Position numbers and translations under genes: made by a program. Below the pieces are notes generated by a model that was given only the letters and a program-made list of their open reading frames with translations, did not search any database and was not told the origin of the DNA. A DNA stretch of 64,000 nt from Candidatus Binatia bacterium (GTDB taxonomy: Bacteria; Desulfobacterota_B; Binatia; UBA9968; JAJDTQ01), in assembly GCA_022827045.1 (NCBI GenBank), contig JAJDTQ010000168.1, positions 1 through 64,000 of the forward strand, given 5' to 3'. The first letter of the stretch is position 1. Each line of letters opens with the position of its first letter. Positions 9,207 to 16,516 of this stretch are shown here, one piece after another.

Positions 9207-9238
9207 AAGGGGTCTCTCGAATGAGAGGCCCCTTTTTT
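9207..9238 (+). terminator. Rho-independent terminator after the hsp20 gene
   Basis: Stem 9207-9218 pairs with 9223-9234 (12 bp with one G-U pair) around the loop GAAT, followed by T residues to 9238. It lies 130 bp downstream of the Hsp20 stop and only 6 bp beyond the stop of the convergent gene at 9244, so it may serve both, though the T-run favours the + strand. Confidence 0.8.
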
Positions 9239-9243
9239 CTTCC

Positions 9244-10431
9244 TCACACTTCCACGATGGGCTGCCCGATGATCCACAGGCTGAAGATCGTGTAGCCGAC
9301 CATCAGGACCAGCATAGGGAGCTGGGGCGCCACGGCCGCGTTGCCGGGGTGTTCGCCGCGGGCTGCCCGGTGGGCCAGCCACACGGCGATGACATGGCCG
9401 GCGATGATGACGAAGAGGGAGAACAGCCACAGGAACCGGGCATCCACCACGGTGGGGTCCGGCGTCGCCCCCGCGGTGCCGAAGAGATCCCAGCCCACGC
9501 CGAACGGGTCGGAGATGTGTCCGTAGAGGAGCTGACCCTCGATCATCAACAGCAGCAGGTAGTGCGCCACGTGATAGGCGACGGCGATGGGCACCAGCGT
9601 GAGCACGTACGAAGAGGCCAGGTCCGCGGCGCCGCGCCGCTCGTCGCTTCCGCGGCTCTCCAGGTGCGCCGTGAGCTTGCAGGTGCCCAGGAACAGGGCC
9701 AGGAAGCAGAGCGGGGCCAGCACCAGCCCCGTGGTGAAGACCAGGGTGCGGGCGCCGGTGTTGCCCAGGAGGCGGGTCCAGCCGAGATCGTAGAGGCCGT
9801 GGGCCGCCGCGGCGTAGAGCCGCGCCCATATCGGCGTGTGGAGAAAGCCGTCGAAGCTCACGGTGGCGAGCAGTGTTATCACCAGGACCACCATGGACAC
9901 AGGGACTTTCTCGCCGGCGGCCAGGCCGGACCCGTAGTGCCGCAGCACCAGCGCACTTGCAGGCGTCCGGGCGAAGGGAGCGAAACGGCCGAACAGTCCG
10001 AAGACGATGGAGAAGGTCTCGCCGCAGCGCAGCCACGGTTCGACGCCGTAACGGGCCATGGCGGCCCATGTGATGGCGCTGTAGATCAGGATGAGGGAAG
10101 CCAGCTTCGCGGGAGCGGTGTTGTCCGGCCATACCAGCTCGGCCCAGGCGAAGCACAGGTAGAGGAACACCGCCGGCCAGACGCCCAGCCATGAAGGCAG
10201 CGGCCGCACGGCGCGCGGGCGCAGGCCTTCGGGCAGCAGCGCCGGCACCGCGGCCCAGGGGTTCAGAGCGGGCCAGATATTGCCCACCAGCGCGCACACG
10301 AAACCGAGACCGACCCACCAGGCCACCCACACGAAGGCGGGCAGGACGTTCGCCAACTGGTCCTGCTGCGTCCCGAGCAATCCGGCGGCGATCAGGAACA
10401 CGAAAACGGCCACGGAGAGGACGCCCAGCAC
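9244..10431 (-). CDS. Polytopic membrane protein, C-terminal part of a fenitrothion-hydrolase-annotated family
   Basis: 395 residues from GTG 10431, with GGGAGG just upstream. There are about ten hydrophobic segments. N-terminal features are WVAWWVGLGFVCALVGNIWP and NPW, and the C-terminus lies in the membrane. The family resembles membrane proteins that databases label fenitrothion hydrolase; I know of no reason to assign that activity here. Upstream, in the same frame, lies the short ORF 10492-10731, which looks like the missing N-terminus. The two are separated only by a TGA and about 20 codons, so this may be the larger piece of a disrupted gene. Confidence 0.6.
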   Translation of the reverse strand: MLGVLSVAVFVFLIAAGLLGTQQDQLANVLPAFVWVAWWVGLGFVCALVGNIWPALNPWAAVPALLPEGLRPRAVRPLPSWLGVWPAVFLYLCFAWAELVWPDNTAPAKLASLILIYSAITWAAMARYGVEPWLRCGETFSIVFGLFGRFAPFARTPASALVLRHYGSGLAAGEKVPVSMVVLVITLLATVSFDGFLHTPIWARLYAAAAHGLYDLGWTRLLGNTGARTLVFTTGLVLAPLCFLALFLGTCKLTAHLESRGSDERRGAADLASSYVLTLVPIAVAYHVAHYLLLLMIEGQLLYGHISDPFGVGWDLFGTAGATPDPTVVDARFLWLFSLFVIIAGHVIAVWLAHRAARGEHPGNAAVAPQLPMLVLMVGYTIFSLWIIGQPIVEV

Positions 10432-10491
10432 CCTCCCGAGCCTATTGCTGGTGATCAGACGCCCGGGCCACGTCCGGGAGATGTCGCGGCT

Positions 10492-10731
10492 TCACGGCGG
10501 CGCCGGGGCCGCTTTCCCGCGAAAGGCCATCAGCACCACGAAGGTCAAGGCCACCACCAGCCCCGCCCCCGCGAGGTAGTACCAGAGAGGCACCGGCAGC
10601 TCGTAGCGCTGGACCACGGCATGCGCCCACGCCGGGTCGGGGAGCAGGAACAAGAGACCGAGGGCCGAAACCGCGGCGCGGGCGGTCTTGCCCGCGCCGG
10701 AGCGAACGGAATGCGACGCCGACTCGTTCAT
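10492..10731 (-). CDS. Signal peptide plus first membrane segment of the same membrane protein (split gene)
   Basis: 79 residues. An N-terminal export signal ends near PAWA. Then come HAVVQRYELPVPLWYYLAGA and one membrane helix, which in full-length relatives begin the protein continued at 9244-10431. The TGA at 10494-10492 is in the same frame as that downstream ORF, with no other stop in between. Either a nonsense mutation split the gene or translation reinitiates at the GTG at 10431. There is no obvious ribosome-binding site at 10731. Confidence 0.5.
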   Translation of the reverse strand: MNESASHSVRSGAGKTARAAVSALGLLFLLPDPAWAHAVVQRYELPVPLWYYLAGAGLVVALTFVVLMAFRGKAAPAPP

Positions 10732-10804
10732 GGCAACGATTGCCGGTGCGTGCGTCTGCCGAGGATTCGTCCGTCGAGGTTCGCGGGGTTGGTGACGCCT
10801 GCCC

Positions 10805-11827
10805 TCAACGGCACTGCATATTGGTCCGCACGACTTGGTGGTGCGTGGTGCCGCTGCTGCCGCCGCGCCGGATGCCGCCGCCGGGCAGGTGAATCCAGCC
10901 CTTCAGATAGACCAGGCCGGTGACCCCGTGGACCGGTATGGGCATGTCGGGCAGGCGTGTCCAGGTGTCCGTCCTGGGGTTGTAGACCTCGTGGTGCGGG
11001 AACACGCCCGACGGACCCGCGGACGGATGCTCGCCGCCGAAGGTGTGGAAGCAGCCCTCCACGGCGATGCCGTTGAGTCCGCCACGAGCTTCGGACATGG
11101 GCCGCCGTGTGGCCCACCGGTTGGTCTTGGGGTCGTAGACCTCCAGGGCCGGGGTGATCTCGCTGCGGAAGCCTCCGCCGAAACGACCTCCGGCCACGTA
11201 GAGCTTCCCGTCGATGTTGGCGGCGGCAATGTGGTTGCGCTGGGTGGGCAGGTCCGGCAGCGTCGTCCACTTGTCCGCCTTGGGATCGTAGACGGCGAAG
11301 TCGTGCCCTTGCGGCGGACGTCCTCCCGCTACGTAGAACTTGCCGTTGATGACGTCATGGGCCATGGCGCTGCGCTTGGTGGGCATCGGCGCCCGCGGCG
11401 TCCACTTTCTGGTCTTGGGGTCGTAGGCGTGGACCGCGTCGGTATACCGGGAGCGCTCCCGCCGTCCGCCGGCGTTGGTCTGCCCGCCGATGACGTAGAG
11501 GAGGCCGTCGAACCCTATCGCCGATGCGTGGTTGATGGTGGTGGGGTAGGGCGTGGTGAGCTCCCACTTGTCGGTTGCCACGTCGTACACCTGCACGGTG
11601 TCGACGCTCACCCGGGTGGAAGGGTAGCCGCCCACGACGTAGATCTTCCCGTCGAGATACGCCACCGCCATTTCGGAGTTGGGCTCCACTAGGTCTCCGC
11701 GTTTGCCCCACTCGCTCACGGGTTTCGCGTCCGCCGCCAGGGCAGGGGATCCGGCCAACGCGGCCACCGCGCAGAGCACGGCCGGAGCCAGCCATTTGGA
11801 CACGGCACGATATGCTTGGGTGGACAT
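10805..11827 (-). CDS. Exported Kelch-repeat beta-propeller protein
   Basis: 340 residues from ATG 11827, which follows GGAGGTCCGAAC. A signal peptide ends near ALAADA. At least five Kelch blades carry the doublet-Gly plus Y...W pattern: KIYVVGGYPSTR, LLYVIGGQTNAG, KFYVAGGRPPQG, KLYVAGGRFGGG and CFHTFGGEHPSA, each followed by VYDP/YNP...W. It is probably a periplasmic or surface binding propeller. The ligand is unknown. It is divergent from the amidohydrolase gene at 11917. Confidence 0.85.
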   Translation of the reverse strand: MSTQAYRAVSKWLAPAVLCAVAALAGSPALAADAKPVSEWGKRGDLVEPNSEMAVAYLDGKIYVVGGYPSTRVSVDTVQVYDVATDKWELTTPYPTTINHASAIGFDGLLYVIGGQTNAGGRRERSRYTDAVHAYDPKTRKWTPRAPMPTKRSAMAHDVINGKFYVAGGRPPQGHDFAVYDPKADKWTTLPDLPTQRNHIAAANIDGKLYVAGGRFGGGFRSEITPALEVYDPKTNRWATRRPMSEARGGLNGIAVEGCFHTFGGEHPSAGPSGVFPHHEVYNPRTDTWTRLPDMPIPVHGVTGLVYLKGWIHLPGGGIRRGGSSGTTHHQVVRTNMQCR

Positions 11828-11916
11828 GTTCGGACCTCCTTTGCCACTTGTACGCTCATTGACAAACGAGGTCAAAACGCAATACAGGGGACTCAAACCC
11901 GAATGGAGGTGGAACC

Positions 11917-12963
11917 ATGGGTAGCGCGACTTGTGTCGATACGGACGGACACGTCCTCGAACGGCAGGCGGACATCCGCAAGTACCTGGAGGCTCCCTGG
12001 AACGAGCGCCTGACGCAGCTGTGGCCGGGTGACCAACCCTGGGACCCGAACCTCTTCAACGGCTTCAAGATGTCCGTGAACTGGGAAGGCCTGTCGCCCG
12101 AGGAGCAGGTGCGGCGCTGGCACACGCTCATGGACAAGCAGGACATGGAGGTGGCCATCTGCTTCCCGACGGGTTCGGGCAACATCGCCAAGAACCAGGA
12201 GGTGCCGTTCCAGATTGCGGTGACCAAGGCCGCCAACACGCACTTCGCCAAGGAGTACAATGCGCTGTCGAACCGGCTGAGCTGCGTCGGCGTGCTGCCC
12301 ATGAGGGCGCCGGAGGAGGCGGCCAAGGAGCTTCGGCGCGCGGTCAACGAGCTCGGCCTCAAGGGTTTCGAGATCCTGCCTACCGGCCTCCCCATCGCTC
12401 TCGGCGAGACCTACTACGACCCCATCTACAAGGCGGCCGAGGAGGAGGGCGTCGTGCTCGGCGTCCATGGCACGCGCAACACGTCACGGGAGCTCGGCGC
12501 CTCCATCCTGAGCACTTTCGCCGAGGTCCACTCCTATGCCTTCACCGCCGGCATCCTGCTGCAGTTCACCAGCATGGTCTGCCAGGGCATCACCGAGCGG
12601 TTCCCGAAGCTCAAGATCGCCTTCCTCGAGATTGGCGCTACGTGGTTGCCCTACTACATGGACCGGCTCGACGAGCACTGGGAGAAGCGTGGCGCCCACG
12701 AGATGCCGCTGCTCAAGCAGAAGCCCAGCGACGTGGTGCGCGAGTCCAACATGTACTTCAGCCTGGAGTCGGGCGAGTCTCAGTTGGCCGCCACCGTGGA
12801 CTACATGGGTGCCGACCACTTCGTCTACGCCTCGGACATCCCGCACTGGGACAACGAGTTCCCCGAGAACCTGCACCATCTCAGGAACCACCCGGACCTG
12901 TCGGACGAGGTGAAGGAGAAGATCCTGAGGAAGAACGCGCAGCGGCTGTTCGATCTGAACTAG
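11917..12963 (+). CDS. Amidohydrolase family 2 (ACMSD-like metal-dependent hydrolase)
   Basis: 348 residues; ATG 11917 follows GGAGGTGGAACC. The TIM-barrel signature includes an N-terminal D-G-H metal motif (VDTDGHVLE), LGVHGTRN near the middle, and ASDIPHWDNEFP near the C-terminus, which supplies the last aspartate. The family includes decarboxylases such as ACMSD and gamma-resorcylate decarboxylase, as well as hydrolases. It is homologous to the protein at 55664-56728. Substrate unknown. Confidence 0.82.
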   Translation: MGSATCVDTDGHVLERQADIRKYLEAPWNERLTQLWPGDQPWDPNLFNGFKMSVNWEGLSPEEQVRRWHTLMDKQDMEVAICFPTGSGNIAKNQEVPFQIAVTKAANTHFAKEYNALSNRLSCVGVLPMRAPEEAAKELRRAVNELGLKGFEILPTGLPIALGETYYDPIYKAAEEEGVVLGVHGTRNTSRELGASILSTFAEVHSYAFTAGILLQFTSMVCQGITERFPKLKIAFLEIGATWLPYYMDRLDEHWEKRGAHEMPLLKQKPSDVVRESNMYFSLESGESQLAATVDYMGADHFVYASDIPHWDNEFPENLHHLRNHPDLSDEVKEKILRKNAQRLFDLN

Positions 12964-13149
12964 CGGACTCCTCTCGTCGTCGAAGGTTGGCGAGGGGTAC
13001 GTACGGACACAAGGTGACCGGGCGGCTGCCCGTTACCAGTGGTGACGGGTGAATGGGTGGTGCCTACGATTCGCTAAGCGAGCCGCGGAGGTGGCAGTGC
13101 TTAGCGCGATCGGCACATTCCCATGCATTGGTCTGTCGGCACGAGTCGG

Positions 13150-13671
13150 TCAACTTGAGATGAGTTCAAGATTCATGAGCCGGTAGGTCATGGCCTGGGT
13201 ACTAACCTGAAACTTCCTAGCTAATTCCTCTAGCCCGTCGTCCTCCGCCAAGTCGAAAGGCTGGTCCTTAAATGCCTTATAGACCCAGTCGGCGGGCATG
13301 AGAAGCGCCGCGGCGAAGTTGTTGGCTTCAACTTCTTCCTGTTTGGTCCCGGACCCGGACTCTAGGTCGCGGAAGTTCACGCGGTACCCCTTGTCGACAT
13401 AGGTATCCCCACTATGAAGATGAAAATGTGCGATTTCGTGGGCGATGCTGAAACGGCGTCGATTAGTGTGGTGACTCCAGTTCACACCAATTACCGCGCG
13501 GTCTCCGTTCCGAACAAGTACGCCAGAGCAATCCTCCCCAAGGTCGGCCAATCTGATCTGTAGGCCTAGGCAATCTGCGATCTGTTCCACTGACACTGGA
13601 GGTTTGACCACTCTCGCTTGGGCGAGCAGCTTGAGAGCTCTACTCTCTAGCTCGTCACTCTCGATTGGCAT
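13150..13671 (-). CDS. ImmA/IrrE-type zinc metallopeptidase
   Basis: 173 residues. The catalytic motif HEIAH lies at residues 78-82, and the third ligand is probably Glu in EVEANNFAAALLMP (about 113-115). This is the DUF955/ImmA family, whose members cleave or inactivate a partner XRE repressor and are common on ICEs and prophages. Its start overlaps the upstream xre gene by 17 bp, so translation is coupled. GC content is lower than in neighbouring genes, which suggests transfer. Confidence 0.88.
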   Translation of the reverse strand: MPIESDELESRALKLLAQARVVKPPVSVEQIADCLGLQIRLADLGEDCSGVLVRNGDRAVIGVNWSHHTNRRRFSIAHEIAHFHLHSGDTYVDKGYRVNFRDLESGSGTKQEEVEANNFAAALLMPADWVYKAFKDQPFDLAEDDGLEELARKFQVSTQAMTYRLMNLELISS

Positions 13672-14029
13672 CGCGGGTGCCCCTCTCTCTGTTCCGCACG
13701 ATGAAGGAGACTACTTGGTCCTGACTCCCACCCGCCGCCTCCTTCAGTCGGCGAGTGATCTTGAGGGTACCCGTATCGGTTTCGCTCGTTGAAACCTCAT
13801 CGGTAGAGGGTAGTAGGGAACGCATGTCGACGCGGAGAGCTTCGGCGATTGTCCAGAGCGTGTGGAGAGTAGGTCGTTGATTCCCACTCTCTATATTGGC
13901 AACGGAGCCTCTGGTGAGGTCACAACGTGCGGCAAGTCGTGTCTGGGAGAGCTTCGCCTCCTTCCGTCGCCTTCCTATGTTCTTTCCAACCAGTTTGTAG
14001 AGTTTGTCGGAGTCAGGTACGCGGCGCAT
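13655..14029 (-). CDS. XRE-family transcriptional regulator (ImmR-like)
   Basis: 124 residues from ATG 14029. The helix-turn-helix spans about residues 13-65: KNIGRRRKEAKLSQTRLAAR, then TRGSVANIESGNQRPTLHTL. A charged tail follows and may be the target of the downstream metallopeptidase. The start lies only two or three bases after the predicted transcription start (see the promoter at 14038-14065), so the mRNA is likely nearly leaderless. Probably autorepressed. Confidence 0.88.
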   Translation of the reverse strand: MRRVPDSDKLYKLVGKNIGRRRKEAKLSQTRLAARCDLTRGSVANIESGNQRPTLHTLWTIAEALRVDMRSLLPSTDEVSTSETDTGTLKITRRLKEAAGGSQDQVVSFIVRNRERGTRDANRE

Positions 14030-14037
14030 ATGGACCT

Positions 14038-14065
14038 ATTTTATGACAAGAGGCGGAAATGTCAA
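14038..14065 (-). promoter_or_regulatory. Promoter of the xre-immA pair with operator-like inverted repeat
   Basis: On the - strand TTGACA (14065-14060), a 16-bp spacer and TAAAAT (14043-14038) make a near-consensus sigma70 promoter. TGACA (14044-14048) and TGTCA (14060-14064) form an inverted repeat with 11 bp between the arms, spanning from the -35 box to the edge of the -10 box: a natural site for the XRE repressor. Expected transcription start is about 14031, next to the ATG at 14029. Confidence 0.75.
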
Positions 14066-14188
14066 GCAATAAAAAGCGGCGTCACCTTCTCTTCTCCGCC
14101 GCTGGGAGCCCCTTCACACACAGCCGGCCCCGTGGCCAGATGACTGGCGACTGTATAGTATTGCAAAGCAAAAATCGCCGTGTACTAG

Positions 14189-14217
14189 TTGACAGTAGGT
14201 GCCGGACAGTGTAAGAC
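14189..14217 (+). promoter_or_regulatory. Candidate promoter for the structured leader
   Basis: A perfect TTGACA (14189-14194), a 17-bp spacer and TAAGAC (14212-14217, a weak -10 box). A start near 14224 would place the hairpin at 14228-14259 at the very 5' end of the transcript and give a leader of about 137 nt ahead of the ORF at 14361. Confidence 0.4.
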
Positions 14218-14227
14218 TCCAAAAATA

Positions 14228-14358
14228 CGAAACGGCCGAGGTGACGCTCAGCCGTTTCGATAGACCCTGGGAGGGTCTTGCACAGGGATTACTAGCCTCT
14301 TCCTTGTAACGCATCACCCTTGGCCCGTCAAGGCCCTCCCTTGACCAAAAGGAGGGCC
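14228..14358 (+). promoter_or_regulatory. Structured 5' leader with mutually exclusive hairpins
   Basis: Hairpin 1: 14228-14236 pairs with 14251-14259 (9 bp). Hairpin 2: GACCCT 14263-14268 pairs with AGGGTC 14272-14277. Hairpin A: GTCAAGG 14327-14333 pairs with CCTTGAC 14339-14345. Hairpin B: GGCCCTCC 14332-14339 pairs with GGAGGGCC 14351-14358 and buries the ribosome-binding site of the ORF at 14361. A and B share bases and cannot coexist, as in a translational switch. On the - strand hairpin 1 is followed by TATTTTT and could instead act as a terminator. Confidence 0.5.
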
Positions 14359-14360
14359 CA

Positions 14361-14711
14361 ATGGCCGATTTATCTCATCCGACTCCTTCGGAGCCACAAG
14401 AGAAGCCGGGTCTGTTCGACAGGCTCAGATCGCGCAAAACGGTAGACGACAGGATCAAGCTCCGTCGAAGTAAAGTACGGGTGGTCGTCACTTATGGTGC
14501 GGCGGCTTTTCTCTTCCTCGGCGGCGCATTGTTCATCGGCTATCTTGTTTTGTACCCCGCAGAGAAAGAAGCGGTGACGCTTACCCTAGCCAAGGAAATA
14601 TTCTTTGTGCTTGTTCCTGTCGCCACTTCCATCGTTACCTTCTGGTTCGCTGGCCGAAGGGGGGAAGACACAGGTGCCCCGCCACGCCAGGACGGCGGAC
14701 GTCAGGGCTAG
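14361..14711 (+). CDS. Small two-TM membrane protein of unknown function
   Basis: 116 residues; ATG 14361 follows AAGGAGGGCCCA. A charged, Pro/Glu-rich N-terminus of about 40 residues (cytosolic) is followed by two membrane helices at about 42-66 and 78-98 and a short polar tail. I do not recognise the family. The context is an immA/immR island with no visible integrase. Its ribosome-binding site is sequestered in hairpin B of the leader. Confidence 0.6.
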   Translation: MADLSHPTPSEPQEKPGLFDRLRSRKTVDDRIKLRRSKVRVVVTYGAAAFLFLGGALFIGYLVLYPAEKEAVTLTLAKEIFFVLVPVATSIVTFWFAGRRGEDTGAPPRQDGGRQG

Positions 14712-14782
14712 GCCGGTTACGACTCATGCCTAGCACATTCCTGGCGCGGGCAGTACTCCTCCACGCCGGGGCTGCCCGCCCG

Positions 14783-15025
14783 TCATGGACGAGTCCGTGG
14801 AAATAAAGAAAGGAGGTTGTGAAGAAATGTTGCCGCCCTAACGAAGAGTCCGGTTGTCGTTACTGCAGGGATTTTGGCCACAATTTCACCCTCTACTTTC
14901 CCGAAGTGGATAGCAGACAAGCGGGCTTGGGCGTCCTCGAATCCCTGTGCCATTATTTCTACGCACCAACTCTTCCCTTGGTAGTGGTAGGTGCACTCAA
15001 ACAGTCTAAAGGGAGACCGGTTCAT
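14783..15025 (-). CDS. Small conserved-looking protein, unknown function
   Basis: 80 residues. The segment FECTYHYQGKSWCVEIMAQG followed by FEDAQARLSAI and VEGEIVAKIPA looks like a compact alpha/beta fold and resembles small proteins of phage or plasmid origin. No catalytic motif is visible. Its ATG (CAT at 15023-15025 on the + strand) overlaps the ATG of the divergent gene at 15024 by two bases, and no ribosome-binding site is seen. Confidence 0.5.
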   Translation of the reverse strand: MNRSPFRLFECTYHYQGKSWCVEIMAQGFEDAQARLSAIHFGKVEGEIVAKIPAVTTTGLFVRAATFLHNLLSLFPRTRP

Positions 15026-15194
15026 GTATTACACCATTTATCGTGATTCAGCGGGAGAGTGGCGATGGAACCTCAAGGCGGCAAACCATGAGTCAATCGC
15101 CTCCTCCGGGGAAGGCTATGTGAACAAGAGCGACTGCGAGCACGCGATCGATCTTGTGAAGTCTTCCGCAAATGCACCCGTTCGCGAGGCATAA
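15024..15194 (+). CDS. DUF1508/YegP-like small protein
   Basis: 56 residues; ATG 15024 follows GGGAGA at 15011. One YegP repeat is seen: FTIYRDSAGEWRW-type start (here YYTIYRDSAGEWRWNLKAAN), then IASSGEGYVNKSDCEHAIDL. Family members are small alpha/beta proteins of unknown function, often present as one or two repeats. The ribosome-binding site lies inside the coding sequence of the divergent ORF at 14783-15025. Confidence 0.75.
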   Translation: MYYTIYRDSAGEWRWNLKAANHESIASSGEGYVNKSDCEHAIDLVKSSANAPVREA

Positions 15195-15266
15195 CCGGGA
15201 TCGGGCAGCAGACGCCACAGACCGTGACCTGCTGCCCGATCACAAACTACACCCTTCGTTGGGGTC

Positions 15267-16286
15267 TCAGTAATTGAAGGTCTTCTTCAGCACCGGCTTG
15301 TTCGCCGCTGGTATATCCACCATCTGCGCCACCAGCGTCTGCAGCTCCTTGCCGTGGAGCGGGTTGATCTGTATCCGCACCTTCTTGGCGTCCGCGAGGA
15401 AGGCCGGATCCTTCATCACCTTGGCGAACGCGTTGCGCATGGTCTCCACGCGTTCCGCCGGCACACCGGGAGGCATGGTCCAGGGGCGTCCCACGGAGAG
15501 TTGCTTGTTGTAGACCTCCAGGATGGCTTTCTTGTCTCCCTTGGCCAGGTCTGACGCCAACGGCACGTCCTTGAGGCCGGGGTGCTTCTCGCGCCCGACC
15601 TGCACCAGGATGCGGATGGCTTTCTTCTCGAACCAGTCCTTTTTGAGCGCCCGCAGCGAGGCGTAGCCCCAGCCGCAGATGCCGTCCACCTCGCCCTTGT
15701 CCACGGCCAGGGCGGTGGCCATGATGCCGCGGTACCCGGAGGTCACCTTCATGTTGGCGCCCATCACGTTGTTGAGCATCAGGGGCACGATGAAGATGTC
15801 GGAGCGTGGCTGGGTGGCCGCCATCTTTACCGGCTCCTTGGCGTTGACCAGGTCCTCGGCGGTCTTGTACTTGCTGTCGGACCGGACGAAGCAGGACGCG
15901 GTCTCCTGCACCGGCGTGCCGATCCAGTTGAACTTCACCGGATCGAACCGCGCCTGTTTCACCCCCAGGGCCTGTGTCAGCGGCAGCGTCCGGTGAATCG
16001 CGCCCATGGTGAGTCCGTCTTTCTTGGCGATGTTGTAGAGCCAGTTGGCCGCCACCATGCCCGAGGCGCCGGGCATGTTCTTGACCACAATCCTGGGGTT
16101 TCCGGGAATGTGCTTCGAGAGGTGCCGGGCGGCGGTCCGCGGGTAGAGGTCATAGGAGGTCCCTGCGTCAGCGGACACGACAATCACCACCTGCTTGCCC
16201 TTGTAGACGGATTCGTCGGCAAGCGCGGCCTGCGCGACAAATCCGAGCACCATCGAAGCCACGAGGAAGTTGCGAAGAAACGTCAT
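15267..16286 (-). CDS. Bug/TctC-family substrate-binding protein (second copy)
   Basis: 339 residues from ATG 16286, after AGGAGGACAACG. A signal peptide ends near ALA. Bug-family features are VVSADAGTSYDLYPRTAARH, NMPGASGMVAANWLYN and GLTMGAIHRTLPL. It belongs to a branch different from the protein at 7422-8396, having SADAGTSYD in place of the usual GG loop. No TctA/B genes are adjacent. It is divergent from the Dpp-type permeases at 16517. Confidence 0.85.
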   Translation of the reverse strand: MTFLRNFLVASMVLGFVAQAALADESVYKGKQVVIVVSADAGTSYDLYPRTAARHLSKHIPGNPRIVVKNMPGASGMVAANWLYNIAKKDGLTMGAIHRTLPLTQALGVKQARFDPVKFNWIGTPVQETASCFVRSDSKYKTAEDLVNAKEPVKMAATQPRSDIFIVPLMLNNVMGANMKVTSGYRGIMATALAVDKGEVDGICGWGYASLRALKKDWFEKKAIRILVQVGREKHPGLKDVPLASDLAKGDKKAILEVYNKQLSVGRPWTMPPGVPAERVETMRNAFAKVMKDPAFLADAKKVRIQINPLHGKELQTLVAQMVDIPAANKPVLKKTFNY

Positions 16287-16516
16287 CGTTGTCCTCCTTC
16301 TGTTGCGCCGTATTCCGTGAAGTCTTCCATGTGACTTGTCCTCCACTTGTCCTTGGTTTGTCAAGCCGGTCCTGATGCCCCGGCGACGGCACCGCCCCAG
16401 CGGCGGACGGTCCAGTTTTGTGCGGCGGGACGAATTGTGGCAATGTCTCCGGTGCCGTCCGCGCGGTGTCGCCGCGGAGCGGGCTGCCGGCGAATCAGGT
16501 CCAGGAGGAAACGGCG

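Noticed and set aside
10492..10494. Selenocysteine at the TGA of the split membrane protein
   Set aside because: No SECIS-like hairpin directly downstream was found, the residue lies in a Pro/Ala linker, and no selenoprotein family is known to match.
14228..14340. tRNA or known riboswitch in the stretch upstream of 14361
   Set aside because: No cloverleaf, no TPsiC-like GTTCRA motif and no recognised riboswitch core could be found; only simple hairpins are supported.
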